DNA from: Oscillospiraceae bacterium
GTDB lineage: Bacteria; Bacillota; Clostridia; Oscillospirales; Oscillospiraceae
DNA length: 33,011 bases
Assembly: GCA_902775105.1 (NCBI GenBank)
Contig: CACYLC010000012.1
Span: forward strand, 1-33,011
Direction of reading: 5' to 3'
Shown: positions 17,801 to 24,446 of the stretch, piece after piece
Layout of the letters: each line of letters begins with the position of its first letter
Position numbering within the stretch: the stretch's first letter is position 1
Translations under genes and position numbers: made by a program
The notes under the pieces: model-generated
The model's input: the letters and a program-made list of their open reading frames with translations, nothing else
What the model was told of the DNA's origin: nothing
Database searches by the model: none

Positions 17801-18013
17801 TTCCACAAAGTCGCAGTGCATCATGTCCGATGACCGGTCGGAGCCGCTGGCCATGCCGTAGAGGGCAAACATGATGGCGTCAAATAGAGTAGTCTTGCCC
17901 GCCCCGGTGTCTCCGGTGATCAGGTACAGGCCGTGGTTCAATTCATCAAAAGGCACTGCCGTCTTGGCTGCGTAGGAACCGAAGGCAGTCATCTCCAGAA
18001 AGATCGGTCTCAT
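14828..18013 (-). CDS. sbcC: SbcC, ATPase subunit of the SbcCD DNA nuclease
   Basis: The 1061-residue SMC-like ATPase (usual size about 1050) pairs with SbcD to cut hairpins and protein-blocked DNA ends during recombination and repair. Walker A is GDTGAGKTT (34-42), with long coiled coils on both sides of a zinc hook whose CPVC is Cys530 and Cys533. The ABC signature LSGGESFLVSLALALGL and Walker B with LDALFIDEGFGSLDD are near the C-terminus. The start codon overlaps the sbcD stop by four bases (ATGA), showing an operon. No T-run terminator was found downstream. Confidence 0.95.
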   Translation of the reverse strand: MRPIFLEMTAFGSYAAKTAVPFDELNHGLYLITGDTGAGKTTLFDAIMFALYGMASGSDRSSDMMHCDFVEKSVDTVVTLRFQQRDQQYEVTRTIHYPKKRGTADRYGDGAVSAVLTEPDRAPTEGAGKVTARCTELLGMNAEQFRKIVMLAQGEFREFLKADSDKKNEILGKLFDNTPYIRFQSLLGGARDGLRDRRAEQRERIDRIMKHVFLFPEDMDDEERNRYLPENPRLIEFLTALTAEDETQLQVMEQQREQYRIRSGLLAEQKGAAEGNNRLLDELQKMKARLAGLEGQRQDMERRQTAWEAVERVLHQVLPKADQLDAAERRLTATRADISELQERQTRQAAAVQAARSVTEADGETAARITGLDAALQTIQTSLPQYEELNRRKTERATAELAAKEMEQQKKSAEGQRAETAAGLEQIRQELALLEDIDAKAVELKNERDRAQTELDALNGENGIYRQVLEIAEDENVLTREQAQLGALTRAAIAAEQHHHDLYQAFLSGQAGLLAADLERELLENGRAVCPVCRSEFCAGGQHRFAPLIEGTPTSDEVDAAKRAYDECEKKRAAQEKTATERAAAIRNRKEQTVTAAGKLLPDCTDWDMLTTEGYLTGAAARFKRRAVDMEKAYDDAVQMQKRRAELRRDEKIQDETLQTLVEQLQTLSDRQQNQILAAQTLDAAITELQKYLPYPDQAAALTQLRSLTQQRDRLTAEVEGHQKTLDAAKEQYNTTLGNLTGKRAALPGLEQAKADAASALNDALAENGFSSRAEAETALRPVAGKDGERWLKEESVRLTAYRNDCANTTERVRALEGQTEHLQYTDLHTLQSELDEVNHHYRAANAAYARLDQQLENHREVLTQVASAQADREQTELAWHRLEKLGNLAVGVNSEGGRLSFDRYVMGAVFREILEMANRRLTVMSGGRYDLVHQMSAERRNAKAGLDIEVLDLATGKRRDSASLSGGESFLVSLALALGLSDVVQNHAGGKQLDALFIDEGFGSLDDSALDKAIDVLNQLTEGSRLVGIISHVSRLEESIPQKIRVRNGGKGSLLVVEPS

Positions 18014-19254
18014 ATCTCCGCCTCCTGTCTCAACGCAAATTGGATCAGCTTGTCGATCTCATCCGGTCCCAGTTCGCCGGCTGCCTGACCATGGCGCACC
18101 TGCTCCCCGGCAAATGCCAACAGTGCCAGATCCCGCTCGTCCGGGCCTGTCCCTTCATTCCGAGCCGTATAGAACTCGGAAAACAGTGACTCCACCGTCT
18201 GTTCCTCCCTCGCCCCGCCGGACGGGGCAGATGTCACCTCGCCGAAGGGGTTATACTCCGAGACCAGTTCCATCAGAATGCTGCCCCGATTTTGATAGAG
18301 GTCATGGAAGAAGGCAGAGATTTCCGGCGTCACTCGGCAATTCGTGAGGACGATGCGGATGTACGCTCCCCGTTCCGCATGCTCCAGCTCGGCATCCCGC
18401 AGCCCTTTGTATTCCCCTCTCAGCTCCCGCATGGGGTGCAGAGGGCGGATGTGGCAGGTCTCTATCTGTGGCTCTGCCCCTTTTGCACCGAGAGTTACCA
18501 GGATGGGGCCTTTTGCGGGCTGCTTGGTCTCGGAAAAGTGGTAGCACAGCGGAGAGCCGGCATAGCGGACGCTCTCTCGCCCCACGTGATAGGCGGAGTG
18601 AATGTGTCCCAGCGCAACATAATCAAAGCCGTCAAAGGCGGTATAGTCCACTTGGCCAACACCGCCCACCATGGATTCCGAGCCGCCACGGACAGCCTCT
18701 ACCCCGTTTGAGGTTACGTTTTGATGGGCAAGGAGCACATTTCGATGGGAAAAGTCGATGTTCTGCGCGGCCAGAAGCCTGCGGACAGCGGTGTCGTAAT
18801 CCCGAATGCTGTCGTCCTCCAACACCTGGGCTGCCAGTGCAGGGAAAAGGTAGGGCATCAGCCAGAAGGTGACCGGGCCTCCGCCGTCGGGATCAGGCAG
18901 CGTGACATGGGTCAGCTCTTTGGCGAGAACGCCTGCAATGTGGACGTTCTGCTTTGCAAGTAAACTGCCGCCAAAGGACAGGCGCTGACCGGAGTCATGG
19001 TTCCCTGCAACCATGAGGACAGGGATGTGGAGCTCCGCCAAGGCCGTGAGCATCTTGTCCAGCAGCGCGACGGCGTCACCAGAGGGAGCGCTTCTGTCAT
19101 AGACGTCGCCTGCGATGACCACGGCGTCCGGTTTTTTCTCCTCCGCAAGCTTTAGAAATTGCCGAACCCAGAACTTCTGATCTCCGTTTTCCAGCAGAGA
19201 TACCCCGTGGATGGACTTTCCGAGGTGCAGGTCTGCCAAGTGTAGAAATTTCAT
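18010..19254 (-). CDS. sbcD: SbcD, nuclease subunit of SbcCD
   Basis: The 414-residue metallophosphoesterase supplies the double-strand exonuclease and hairpin endonuclease activity of the complex. Metal-binding motifs are in order: HLADLHLGK, AGDVYDR, AGNHDSGQRL, the His of LLAHQNVTS and ALGHIHSAYH. A C-terminal capping/partner-binding region follows (about 270-414). The ATG at 19252-19254 has a GAGGAG Shine-Dalgarno; an in-frame upstream start at 19299 lies upstream of the -10 box at 19288-19293 and is rejected. Confidence 0.95.
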   Translation of the reverse strand: MKFLHLADLHLGKSIHGVSLLENGDQKFWVRQFLKLAEEKKPDAVVIAGDVYDRSAPSGDAVALLDKMLTALAELHIPVLMVAGNHDSGQRLSFGGSLLAKQNVHIAGVLAKELTHVTLPDPDGGGPVTFWLMPYLFPALAAQVLEDDSIRDYDTAVRRLLAAQNIDFSHRNVLLAHQNVTSNGVEAVRGGSESMVGGVGQVDYTAFDGFDYVALGHIHSAYHVGRESVRYAGSPLCYHFSETKQPAKGPILVTLGAKGAEPQIETCHIRPLHPMRELRGEYKGLRDAELEHAERGAYIRIVLTNCRVTPEISAFFHDLYQNRGSILMELVSEYNPFGEVTSAPSGGAREEQTVESLFSEFYTARNEGTGPDERDLALLAFAGEQVRHGQAAGELGPDEIDKLIQFALRQEAEI

Positions 19255-19287
19255 ATCAGTCTCCTCTTTTGCATTTCTTTGTCTCCC

Positions 19288-19293
19288 ATTATA
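19288..19293 (-). promoter_or_regulatory. -10 box of the sbcDC promoter
   Basis: Minus-strand TATAAT at 19288-19293, 34 bases before the sbcD ATG. The matching -35 region is poor (CTTCGG at 17 bases), so only the -10 is claimed. Confidence 0.45.
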
Positions 19294-19346
19294 GCACAAT
19301 TCTACGCCGCCCGAAGTCCCATTATCGGTACTTTTCTTAGTCTGCC

Positions 19347-19375
19347 TTGCGTGACCCTCTTATTCGCATTATAAT
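19347..19375 (+). promoter_or_regulatory. Promoter for the rRNA methyltransferase gene
   Basis: TTGCGT (19347-19352), 17-base spacer, perfect TATAAT (19370-19375). The predicted start near 19382 is about 26 bases before the ATG. Confidence 0.65.
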
Positions 19376-19407
19376 AAGGAAAAACCATTCTTTTGGAGGC
19401 TGCCGCC

Positions 19408-20775
19408 ATGTCCCATCCGTTGAAAAATACCGAGCACATTGTCACCTTCACCGGCTGTACCAGTGCAGGAGAGGGAGTCGGGCATCTGGAGGACGGTCTG
19501 ACCGTCTTTGTCCGGGGCGGTCTTACGGGGGAAACCTGCCGCATCTCACTGATGAAGATCTCCAAGCGGTGTGCCTGGGGGAGACTTTTGGAGGTGCTGG
19601 CTCCCTCCCCCGCCCGTATGGCGCCTGACTGCCCCCACTATCCCAAGTGCGGCGGCTGTCAGCTGCGTCATCTGTCCTACGAGGAGGAGCTTCGGCTCAA
19701 GACAGAGCGGGTCAACGACGCCTTTCAGCACATCGGCGGGCTGCCCCTTCACATCGACTGCATCCATGGAGCGAAGGAGATCATCGGCTATCGGAACAAG
19801 GTGCAGTTTCCCGTGGGGGGCTCATTGACCGAAGGCATCCGGGTGGGCTTTTACCGCCAGCGGAGCCACGACGTGATCGACGCCCCCTGCTGTCTGCTGC
19901 AGCCTGAGTCGTGCAATGCAGCAGGGCGCATTGTGAGAAGCTGGATGGAGCAGTTCGGCGTGCCGCCCTATCGGGAGATGGACGGCTCCGGGCTGATTCG
20001 GCATATCTTCTGCCGGGTAAACCGGGAGGGGCAAGTTCTGGTCTGTATCGTGGCAAACGGGAAGGTTCTGCCCCACGAGGGTGAGCTGGTCTCCGCTCTG
20101 CGGAATGGAGTGGACAGACTGATCGGTGTTGTGCTGAACGTCAACACAAGAGATACCAACGTGATTTTGGGAGGCTCCTACCGCACGCTGTGGGGGCAGG
20201 ACTTTCTGTATGACAGTCTCTGCGGACTTTCCTTCCGGCTCTCTGTCCCCTCCTTCTTTCAGGTCAATCGGGATCAGGCAGAGGTGCTCTACGGCCGGGC
20301 GCTGGAATTTGCCAGGCTCTCGGGAGAAGAGACGGTGCTGGATCTCTACTGCGGCACCGGAACCATCAGTCTGGTCATGGCGAAGCGGGCAGGTCGGGTC
20401 TTGGGGGCGGAGATCGTTCCGGAGGCCATTGAGGATGCCAAGGAAAATGCCGCACGGAACGGGTTTTCGAACGCCGAGTTTTTCTGCGCTGATGCAGGAG
20501 CGGCAGCGGACGAGCTGGCACGTCGTGGGCTGCGTCCGGAGGTCATCTCTGTCGATCCGCCCAGAAAAGGATTATCGTTACAGGTGATTGACGCCATCTC
20601 TCGGATGGCGCCGGATCGGGTGGTGTATGTCTCCTGCGACCCGGGAACGCTGGCCCGGGATTTGAAGATTTTGGCGGAGAGAGGGTATCAGGCTGTGCGG
20701 GCAGAGGCGGTGGATTTGTTTCCGAGGACGGGGCATGTCGAGACGGTAGTTCTTCTGTCACGTGAAAGCAAATAA
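19408..20775 (+). CDS. rlmD: RlmD/RumA-type RNA (uracil-5-)-methyltransferase
   Basis: The 455-residue SAM-dependent enzyme methylates carbon 5 of a uridine in 23S rRNA (or tRNA in TrmA-like relatives). An N-terminal TRAM-like domain precedes a [4Fe-4S] cluster set: Cys75, Cys81 and Cys84 (CPHYPKCGGC) plus Cys161 or Cys162, spaced as in Escherichia coli RumA. The SAM-binding DLYCGTGTISL and SVDPPRKGL follow, and the catalytic cysteine lies in VSCDPGTLARDL. The ATG at 19408 has a GGAGG Shine-Dalgarno eight bases before it; a TTG at 19393 is less likely. Firmicutes often carry several paralogues (RlmCD, TrmFO-independent types), so the exact target base is not settled. It is the last backbone gene before the accessory island. 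Confidence 0.88.
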   Translation: MSHPLKNTEHIVTFTGCTSAGEGVGHLEDGLTVFVRGGLTGETCRISLMKISKRCAWGRLLEVLAPSPARMAPDCPHYPKCGGCQLRHLSYEEELRLKTERVNDAFQHIGGLPLHIDCIHGAKEIIGYRNKVQFPVGGSLTEGIRVGFYRQRSHDVIDAPCCLLQPESCNAAGRIVRSWMEQFGVPPYREMDGSGLIRHIFCRVNREGQVLVCIVANGKVLPHEGELVSALRNGVDRLIGVVLNVNTRDTNVILGGSYRTLWGQDFLYDSLCGLSFRLSVPSFFQVNRDQAEVLYGRALEFARLSGEETVLDLYCGTGTISLVMAKRAGRVLGAEIVPEAIEDAKENAARNGFSNAEFFCADAGAAADELARRGLRPEVISVDPPRKGLSLQVIDAISRMAPDRVVYVSCDPGTLARDLKILAERGYQAVRAEAVDLFPRTGHVETVVLLSRESK

Positions 20776-20793
20776 CGAAGCTGAAAAAGCCTG

Positions 20794-20855
20794 AAATAAA
20801 AGGATTCTGAGGATTTCACCCAGATGAGGTGATTTCCCGGAATCCTTTTTTATTT
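20794..20855 (+). terminator. Rho-independent terminator of the methyltransferase gene
   Basis: AAATAAAAGGATTC (20794-20807) pairs with GAATCCTTTTTTATTT (20840-20855), with an inner stem TCACC/GGTGA. The run of six T follows the GC-containing stem; A-runs on the left make it potentially bidirectional. Confidence 0.85.
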
Positions 20856-20857
20856 GC

Positions 20858-20947
20858 TTTGACAATAGTTCTGACCACTGGTAATTGCGAGGGCGAGGCT
20901 GAACAACTTCTTTTTGGAGGGTGGGAGACGGAGAAACTATTGTCAAA
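20858..20947. repeat. 90-bp element with 13-bp perfect terminal inverted repeats
   Basis: TTTGACAATAGTT at 20858-20870 is mirrored by AACTATTGTCAAA at 20935-20947. The interior has no gene. It lies exactly between the backbone terminator and the island promoter, where base composition falls. This could be a MITE-like repeat or a regulatory hairpin; no transposase gene or target duplication was recognised. Confidence 0.55.
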
Positions 20948-20957
20948 CACAAAAGAC

Positions 20958-20986
20958 TTGAAAGTATTCGCCAAAACGAATATAAT
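20958..20986 (+). promoter_or_regulatory. Promoter of the type I restriction-modification operon
   Basis: TTGAAA (20958-20963), 17-base spacer, perfect TATAAT (20981-20986), followed by a leader with AGGAG before the ATG at 21025. Confidence 0.75.
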
Positions 20987-21024
20987 ATAATTGATGTGTT
21001 GTAGCCTATTTAGGAGAATATGAG

Positions 21025-21216
21025 ATGGAATATTTGACTACTACCGAAGCTGCAGAACGCTGGGGTATTACTCCTCGTCGTGTACAAGTGCTCTGTAAGA
21101 GCGGCCGTATCGAAGGAGCCGTTTATAAAGGTGTCTGGCTTATTCCTGCAAATGCTGAGAAACCAGAAGATCCGAGACGTGCTCGAAAAGCAGATACCAA
21201 TAAAAAGAAGAATTAA
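21025..21216 (+). CDS. Small helix-turn-helix protein heading the R-M operon
   Basis: This 63-residue basic protein reads MEYLTTTEAAERWGITPRRV followed by a VQVLCKSGRIEGAVYKGVW segment. That is the excisionase/MerR-like winged HTH pattern: an HTH at about 5-30 and a wing around 35-45. A Lys/Arg-rich tail ends the protein. AGGAG lies eight bases before the ATG, and hsdM starts 21 bases after the stop, so it is co-transcribed with the R-M genes. It may act as a controller of the operon or of mobility, which is inferred from position only. Confidence 0.8.
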   Translation: MEYLTTTEAAERWGITPRRVQVLCKSGRIEGAVYKGVWLIPANAEKPEDPRRARKADTNKKKN

Positions 21217-21237
21217 GTTACATGGAGGTATTCTAAT

Positions 21238-22752
21238 ATGGCAACAGGAACCACTACCGTTGGATTTGAAGAACAGCTTTGGCAGGCTGCCGATAAGCTG
21301 CGTTCCAACATGGACGCGGCTGAATATAAGCACGTTGTTCTGGGACTGATCTTTCTTAAATACGTCTCTGATTCTTTCACAGAGAAATACAATACTTTAA
21401 AAGCAGAAGGCTATGGTGACGAGGAAGATCGTGATGAGTACTTGGCTGACAATATTTTCTGGGTACCGAAAGAGGCCCGCTGGGAGACTATCAAAGCCCA
21501 TGCTACCAACCCGGATATCGGTGAGGTGATTGATGCTGCGATGGAGTCCATCGAAAAGGAGAACGATTCCCTGAAAGGTGTTCTTACAAAGAACTTTTCT
21601 CGGCAGGAACTGGATAAGACACGCCTCGGTGAGCTCGTCACCTTATTCACCAATATTGATGTAGGCACTTCAGCTGCTCAGGAGAAGGATGTTCTGGGAC
21701 GGGTGTACGAATATTTCCTCGGTAAATTTGCATCAGCAGAAGGTAAGTTAGGCGGTGAATTCTACACTCCGTCCTGCGTTGTCCGCACACTTGTTGAGAT
21801 GATCGAACCGTTTGATGGTCAGATTTATGATCCATGCTGCGGATCCGGTGGTATGTTCTGCCAATCTGCTCGCTTTGTAAAGGAGCACCAAGGGAACGTA
21901 CGTGATATTTCTATCTTTGGCCAGGAAAGCAACCCGACCACATGGAAACTGGCGAAAATGAATCTTGCTATTCGTGGCCTTGAGGCAAATCTTGGCGCGC
22001 ATAATGCTGATACATTTCATGATGATTTGCACAAAACTTTAAAAGCAAACTATATCCTTGCCAATCCACCTTTTAATATTTCAGATTGGGGTGGGGAGCG
22101 CCTTCAGGATGATATAAGGTGGAAGTATGGTATGCCACCTGTAGGAAATGCTAACTTTGCGTGGCTTCAGCACATGCTACACCACCTGAACCCAATAGGA
22201 GGGGTAGCTGGTGTGGTTTTGGCAAATGGATCTCTCAGTTCAACTATGATGAATGAAAATGAGATCCGACAGAATATGATAATGGGAGATGTGGTTGAAT
22301 GTATCGTTTCGATGCCGAGTCAATTGTTTTATTCTACTCCTATCCCGGTATCCCTTTGGATATTGCGAAAAGGAAAATGCAACAATTCAATGGGAAAGAC
22401 GTTGTTTATTGATGCGAGAAAACTCGGACATTTGATAGACAGAAGAACCCGTGAGCTTTCAGAAAACGATATTGGATTAATTGCGGATACTTATCACAAA
22501 TGGCTGAAACAAGAAGGCTATCAAGACATCCCGGGTTTTTGTAAATCAGAGTCAATAGATTATATCGCTGAAAAAAAATATATTTTAACCCCGGGGGTAT
22601 ATGTCGGGGTTGGCGACAATAATGATGATAACGAGCCTTTTGATGAAAAAATGGAGAGGCTCTCAGCGGAACTATTTAGCTGGTTTGATCAGGCTGCAGC
22701 TTTAGAGGAAAGAATTAGACAGAAGCTGGAGGCTATTGGATATGGAAACTAA
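21238..22752 (+). CDS. hsdM: Type I restriction-modification DNA methyltransferase subunit
   Basis: The 504-residue N6-adenine methyltransferase subunit forms M2S with HsdS to methylate, and R2M2S to restrict. An N-terminal helical domain (about 10-165) precedes the catalytic domain. SAM-binding motif I is DPCCGSGGM (from Asp198) and catalytic motif IV is NPPF (276-279) in [23 protein letters not shown] and [10 protein letters not shown] are family hallmarks. A GGAGG sequence precedes the ATG. The 3' end overlaps hsdS by 11 bases. The first half has about 50% GC in places while the 3' third is more A+T-rich, as in hsdS, which suggests recombination. Confidence 0.96.
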   Translation: MATGTTTVGFEEQLWQAADKLRSNMDAAEYKHVVLGLIFLKYVSDSFTEKYNTLKAEGYGDEEDRDEYLADNIFWVPKEARWETIKAHATNPDIGEVIDAAMESIEKENDSLKGVLTKNFSRQELDKTRLGELVTLFTNIDVGTSAAQEKDVLGRVYEYFLGKFASAEGKLGGEFYTPSCVVRTLVEMIEPFDGQIYDPCCGSGGMFCQSARFVKEHQGNVRDISIFGQESNPTTWKLAKMNLAIRGLEANLGAHNADTFHDDLHKTLKANYILANPPFNISDWGGERLQDDIRWKYGMPPVGNANFAWLQHMLHHLNPIGGVAGVVLANGSLSSTMMNENEIRQNMIMGDVVECIVSMPSQLFYSTPIPVSLWILRKGKCNNSMGKTLFIDARKLGHLIDRRTRELSENDIGLIADTYHKWLKQEGYQDIPGFCKSESIDYIAEKKYILTPGVYVGVGDNNDDNEPFDEKMERLSAELFSWFDQAAALEERIRQKLEAIGYGN

Positions 22753-23920
22753 AAAAATCGGTGAGCTTTGCTCAATATCAAAAAAATCTATTATGCCAAA
22801 AGAGGGTGTCACATACACACTATATAGTCTGCCTTCTTATGATAAGGATATGACTCCTGAAACACTTCTTGGCGAGGAAATTAAGAGCGCAAAGCTGGTA
22901 CTTACCGATAATACCATTCTGTACAACAAGCTGAATGTTCATTTTAAACGCATATGGAATGTCGGCCAATTGTGCACAGCTAATAATGTGTGTTCGACAG
23001 AATTTCTACCGTTGAAAGTTAAGGGAGAAAACGTCTGCCAAGATTATCTATATTATGTTCTCAGAGACGAGACCTTAACCCAAGCTATGTACGGCGCACG
23101 ACGAGGAACTTCCGGCAGCCAGCAAAGAATAGCACCAGAAACATTATTGGAGTACGAGGTTCCTTTCTTTCCAATAGAAGAACAGAGAAAAATTGCTGGG
23201 CTGCTCAAAGATCTCGACGATCGTATTTATGCAAATCGGATGATTAAAGAAAACCTCACACAGCAGGCCAGAGCTTTATTTCAAGCTTGGTTTATTGATT
23301 TCGAGCCGTTTGAAGGTAGCGTGCCATCAGACTGGAAGACTGTCACGTTGGGCGATATTGCAACTATACAAACGAGAGTTTTTTCACCTGAAAAGAACCC
23401 TGAGGTGACCATCGAACACTATAGTATTCCGGCATTTGATAGCATTCACTACCCCATATTTGAAAAAGCATCAGAAGTTAAAAGCAACAAGTATCTATTA
23501 ACCAAAGAGTCTGTGATGATTTCAAAACTCAATCCGGATACCAAAAGAATTTGGAGGCCGCTTTGCTTATCGGATTATCCCGTGTGCTCCACAGAATTCA
23601 TTGTTTATGAAGCGAATGAAGTAGCGCATAAGGATTTTCTGTTTTCGATTATTGATAGCATGCCGTTTTTCCACCATCTCTGTTCTCATACTACAGGCTC
23701 TACAAATAGTAGACAGAGAGCCATGCCTAAAAGTACACTCGAGTTTGAAGTTTTACTTCCTCCTGAGAGTATCATCAGAGCGTTCTGTGACATGGTGTCC
23801 CCTATTTATGATTTGGCAGCGACACGTGATGCGGAGAATCAATGCCTTGTTCAAACAAGAGATACGTTGTTACCAAATCTTATATCCGGCAAAATGGATA
23901 TTAAAAATTTGAGCGAGTGA
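22742..23920 (+). CDS. hsdS: Type I restriction-modification specificity subunit
   Basis: The 392-residue DNA-recognition subunit has two target-recognition domains (about 1-145 and 198-340), each followed by a helical conserved region (145-195 and 341-390). The first spacer contains [18 protein letters not shown] and the second ends [16 protein letters not shown], both typical of HsdS. The two target domains are visibly homologous to each other, with equivalent motifs about 198 residues apart. The ATG at 22742 is chosen because GGAGG lies nine bases upstream; a TTG at 22736 is also in frame. Local composition is low in G+C (17 of 60 bases at 22741-22800). Confidence 0.95.
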   Translation: METKKIGELCSISKKSIMPKEGVTYTLYSLPSYDKDMTPETLLGEEIKSAKLVLTDNTILYNKLNVHFKRIWNVGQLCTANNVCSTEFLPLKVKGENVCQDYLYYVLRDETLTQAMYGARRGTSGSQQRIAPETLLEYEVPFFPIEEQRKIAGLLKDLDDRIYANRMIKENLTQQARALFQAWFIDFEPFEGSVPSDWKTVTLGDIATIQTRVFSPEKNPEVTIEHYSIPAFDSIHYPIFEKASEVKSNKYLLTKESVMISKLNPDTKRIWRPLCLSDYPVCSTEFIVYEANEVAHKDFLFSIIDSMPFFHHLCSHTTGSTNSRQRAMPKSTLEFEVLLPPESIIRAFCDMVSPIYDLAATRDAENQCLVQTRDTLLPNLISGKMDIKNLSE

Positions 23921-23952
23921 TAATTATTAGTGATCGATTAAAAAGGGGTGAG

Positions 23953-24441
23953 ATGGTGTCAGTATGGATATGCCGCGCAGGTAAACGAGGGGTTTATCAT
24001 CAGCTGTTTGTTGAAGAAAAAAGAATCTATTTAGCTTGGGCTGGCCTTGACAAGGATCTGCGTTCTTTTTGCGATGAGGTCGCTTTAAAGAATTTTGTGG
24101 CAGCCGAATGTGATGATAACACGGCCACGGCAATTTCCACGCATTGGAACCAGGTACACATTTTTGCCTCAAAAATGCAAACTGGCGATTATGTTATAAC
24201 ACCTTCGTGTAGTGCTGGGCAATATAGTATTGGATTAATAACCTCTGATTATAACTATGTTTGTGATTCACACCTTTTCCATCATTATCGCACGGTTAGC
24301 TGGCTACTGCATGATGTAGAAAGAAAAAATTTTTCTGTAAAAATGCAGCATACGTTGGGGGCATATAGAACGGTTTTTCAGTTAAAGGATGATGCGGAGT
24401 TCCATACGTTTATCAATCGGTCATTTGCGGAGAGGATGTGA
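23953..24441 (+). CDS. PUA/EVE-like small protein between hsdS and hsdR (Mrr N-terminal-domain-like)
   Basis: The 162-residue protein has no recognised catalytic motif. Its pattern (MVSVWICRAGKRG, IYLAWAGLDKDL, MQTGDYVITPS, YSIGLITSDYNYV, HHYRTVSWLLHDV, LGAYRTVFQL) resembles the PUA/EVE-superfamily domain found at the N-terminus of Mrr-like restriction enzymes, where a nuclease domain normally follows. Here that domain stands alone. Such folds can bind modified bases or nucleic acid, so a reader or regulator of restriction is possible; this is inference. AAAGGGG lies close before the ATG at 23953, though a GTG at 23917 is also in frame. The stop overlaps an alternative GTG start of hsdR, showing tight coupling in the operon. 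Confidence 0.65.
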   Translation: MVSVWICRAGKRGVYHQLFVEEKRIYLAWAGLDKDLRSFCDEVALKNFVAAECDDNTATAISTHWNQVHIFASKMQTGDYVITPSCSAGQYSIGLITSDYNYVCDSHLFHHYRTVSWLLHDVERKNFSVKMQHTLGAYRTVFQLKDDAEFHTFINRSFAERM

Positions 24442-24446
24442 GTAAA

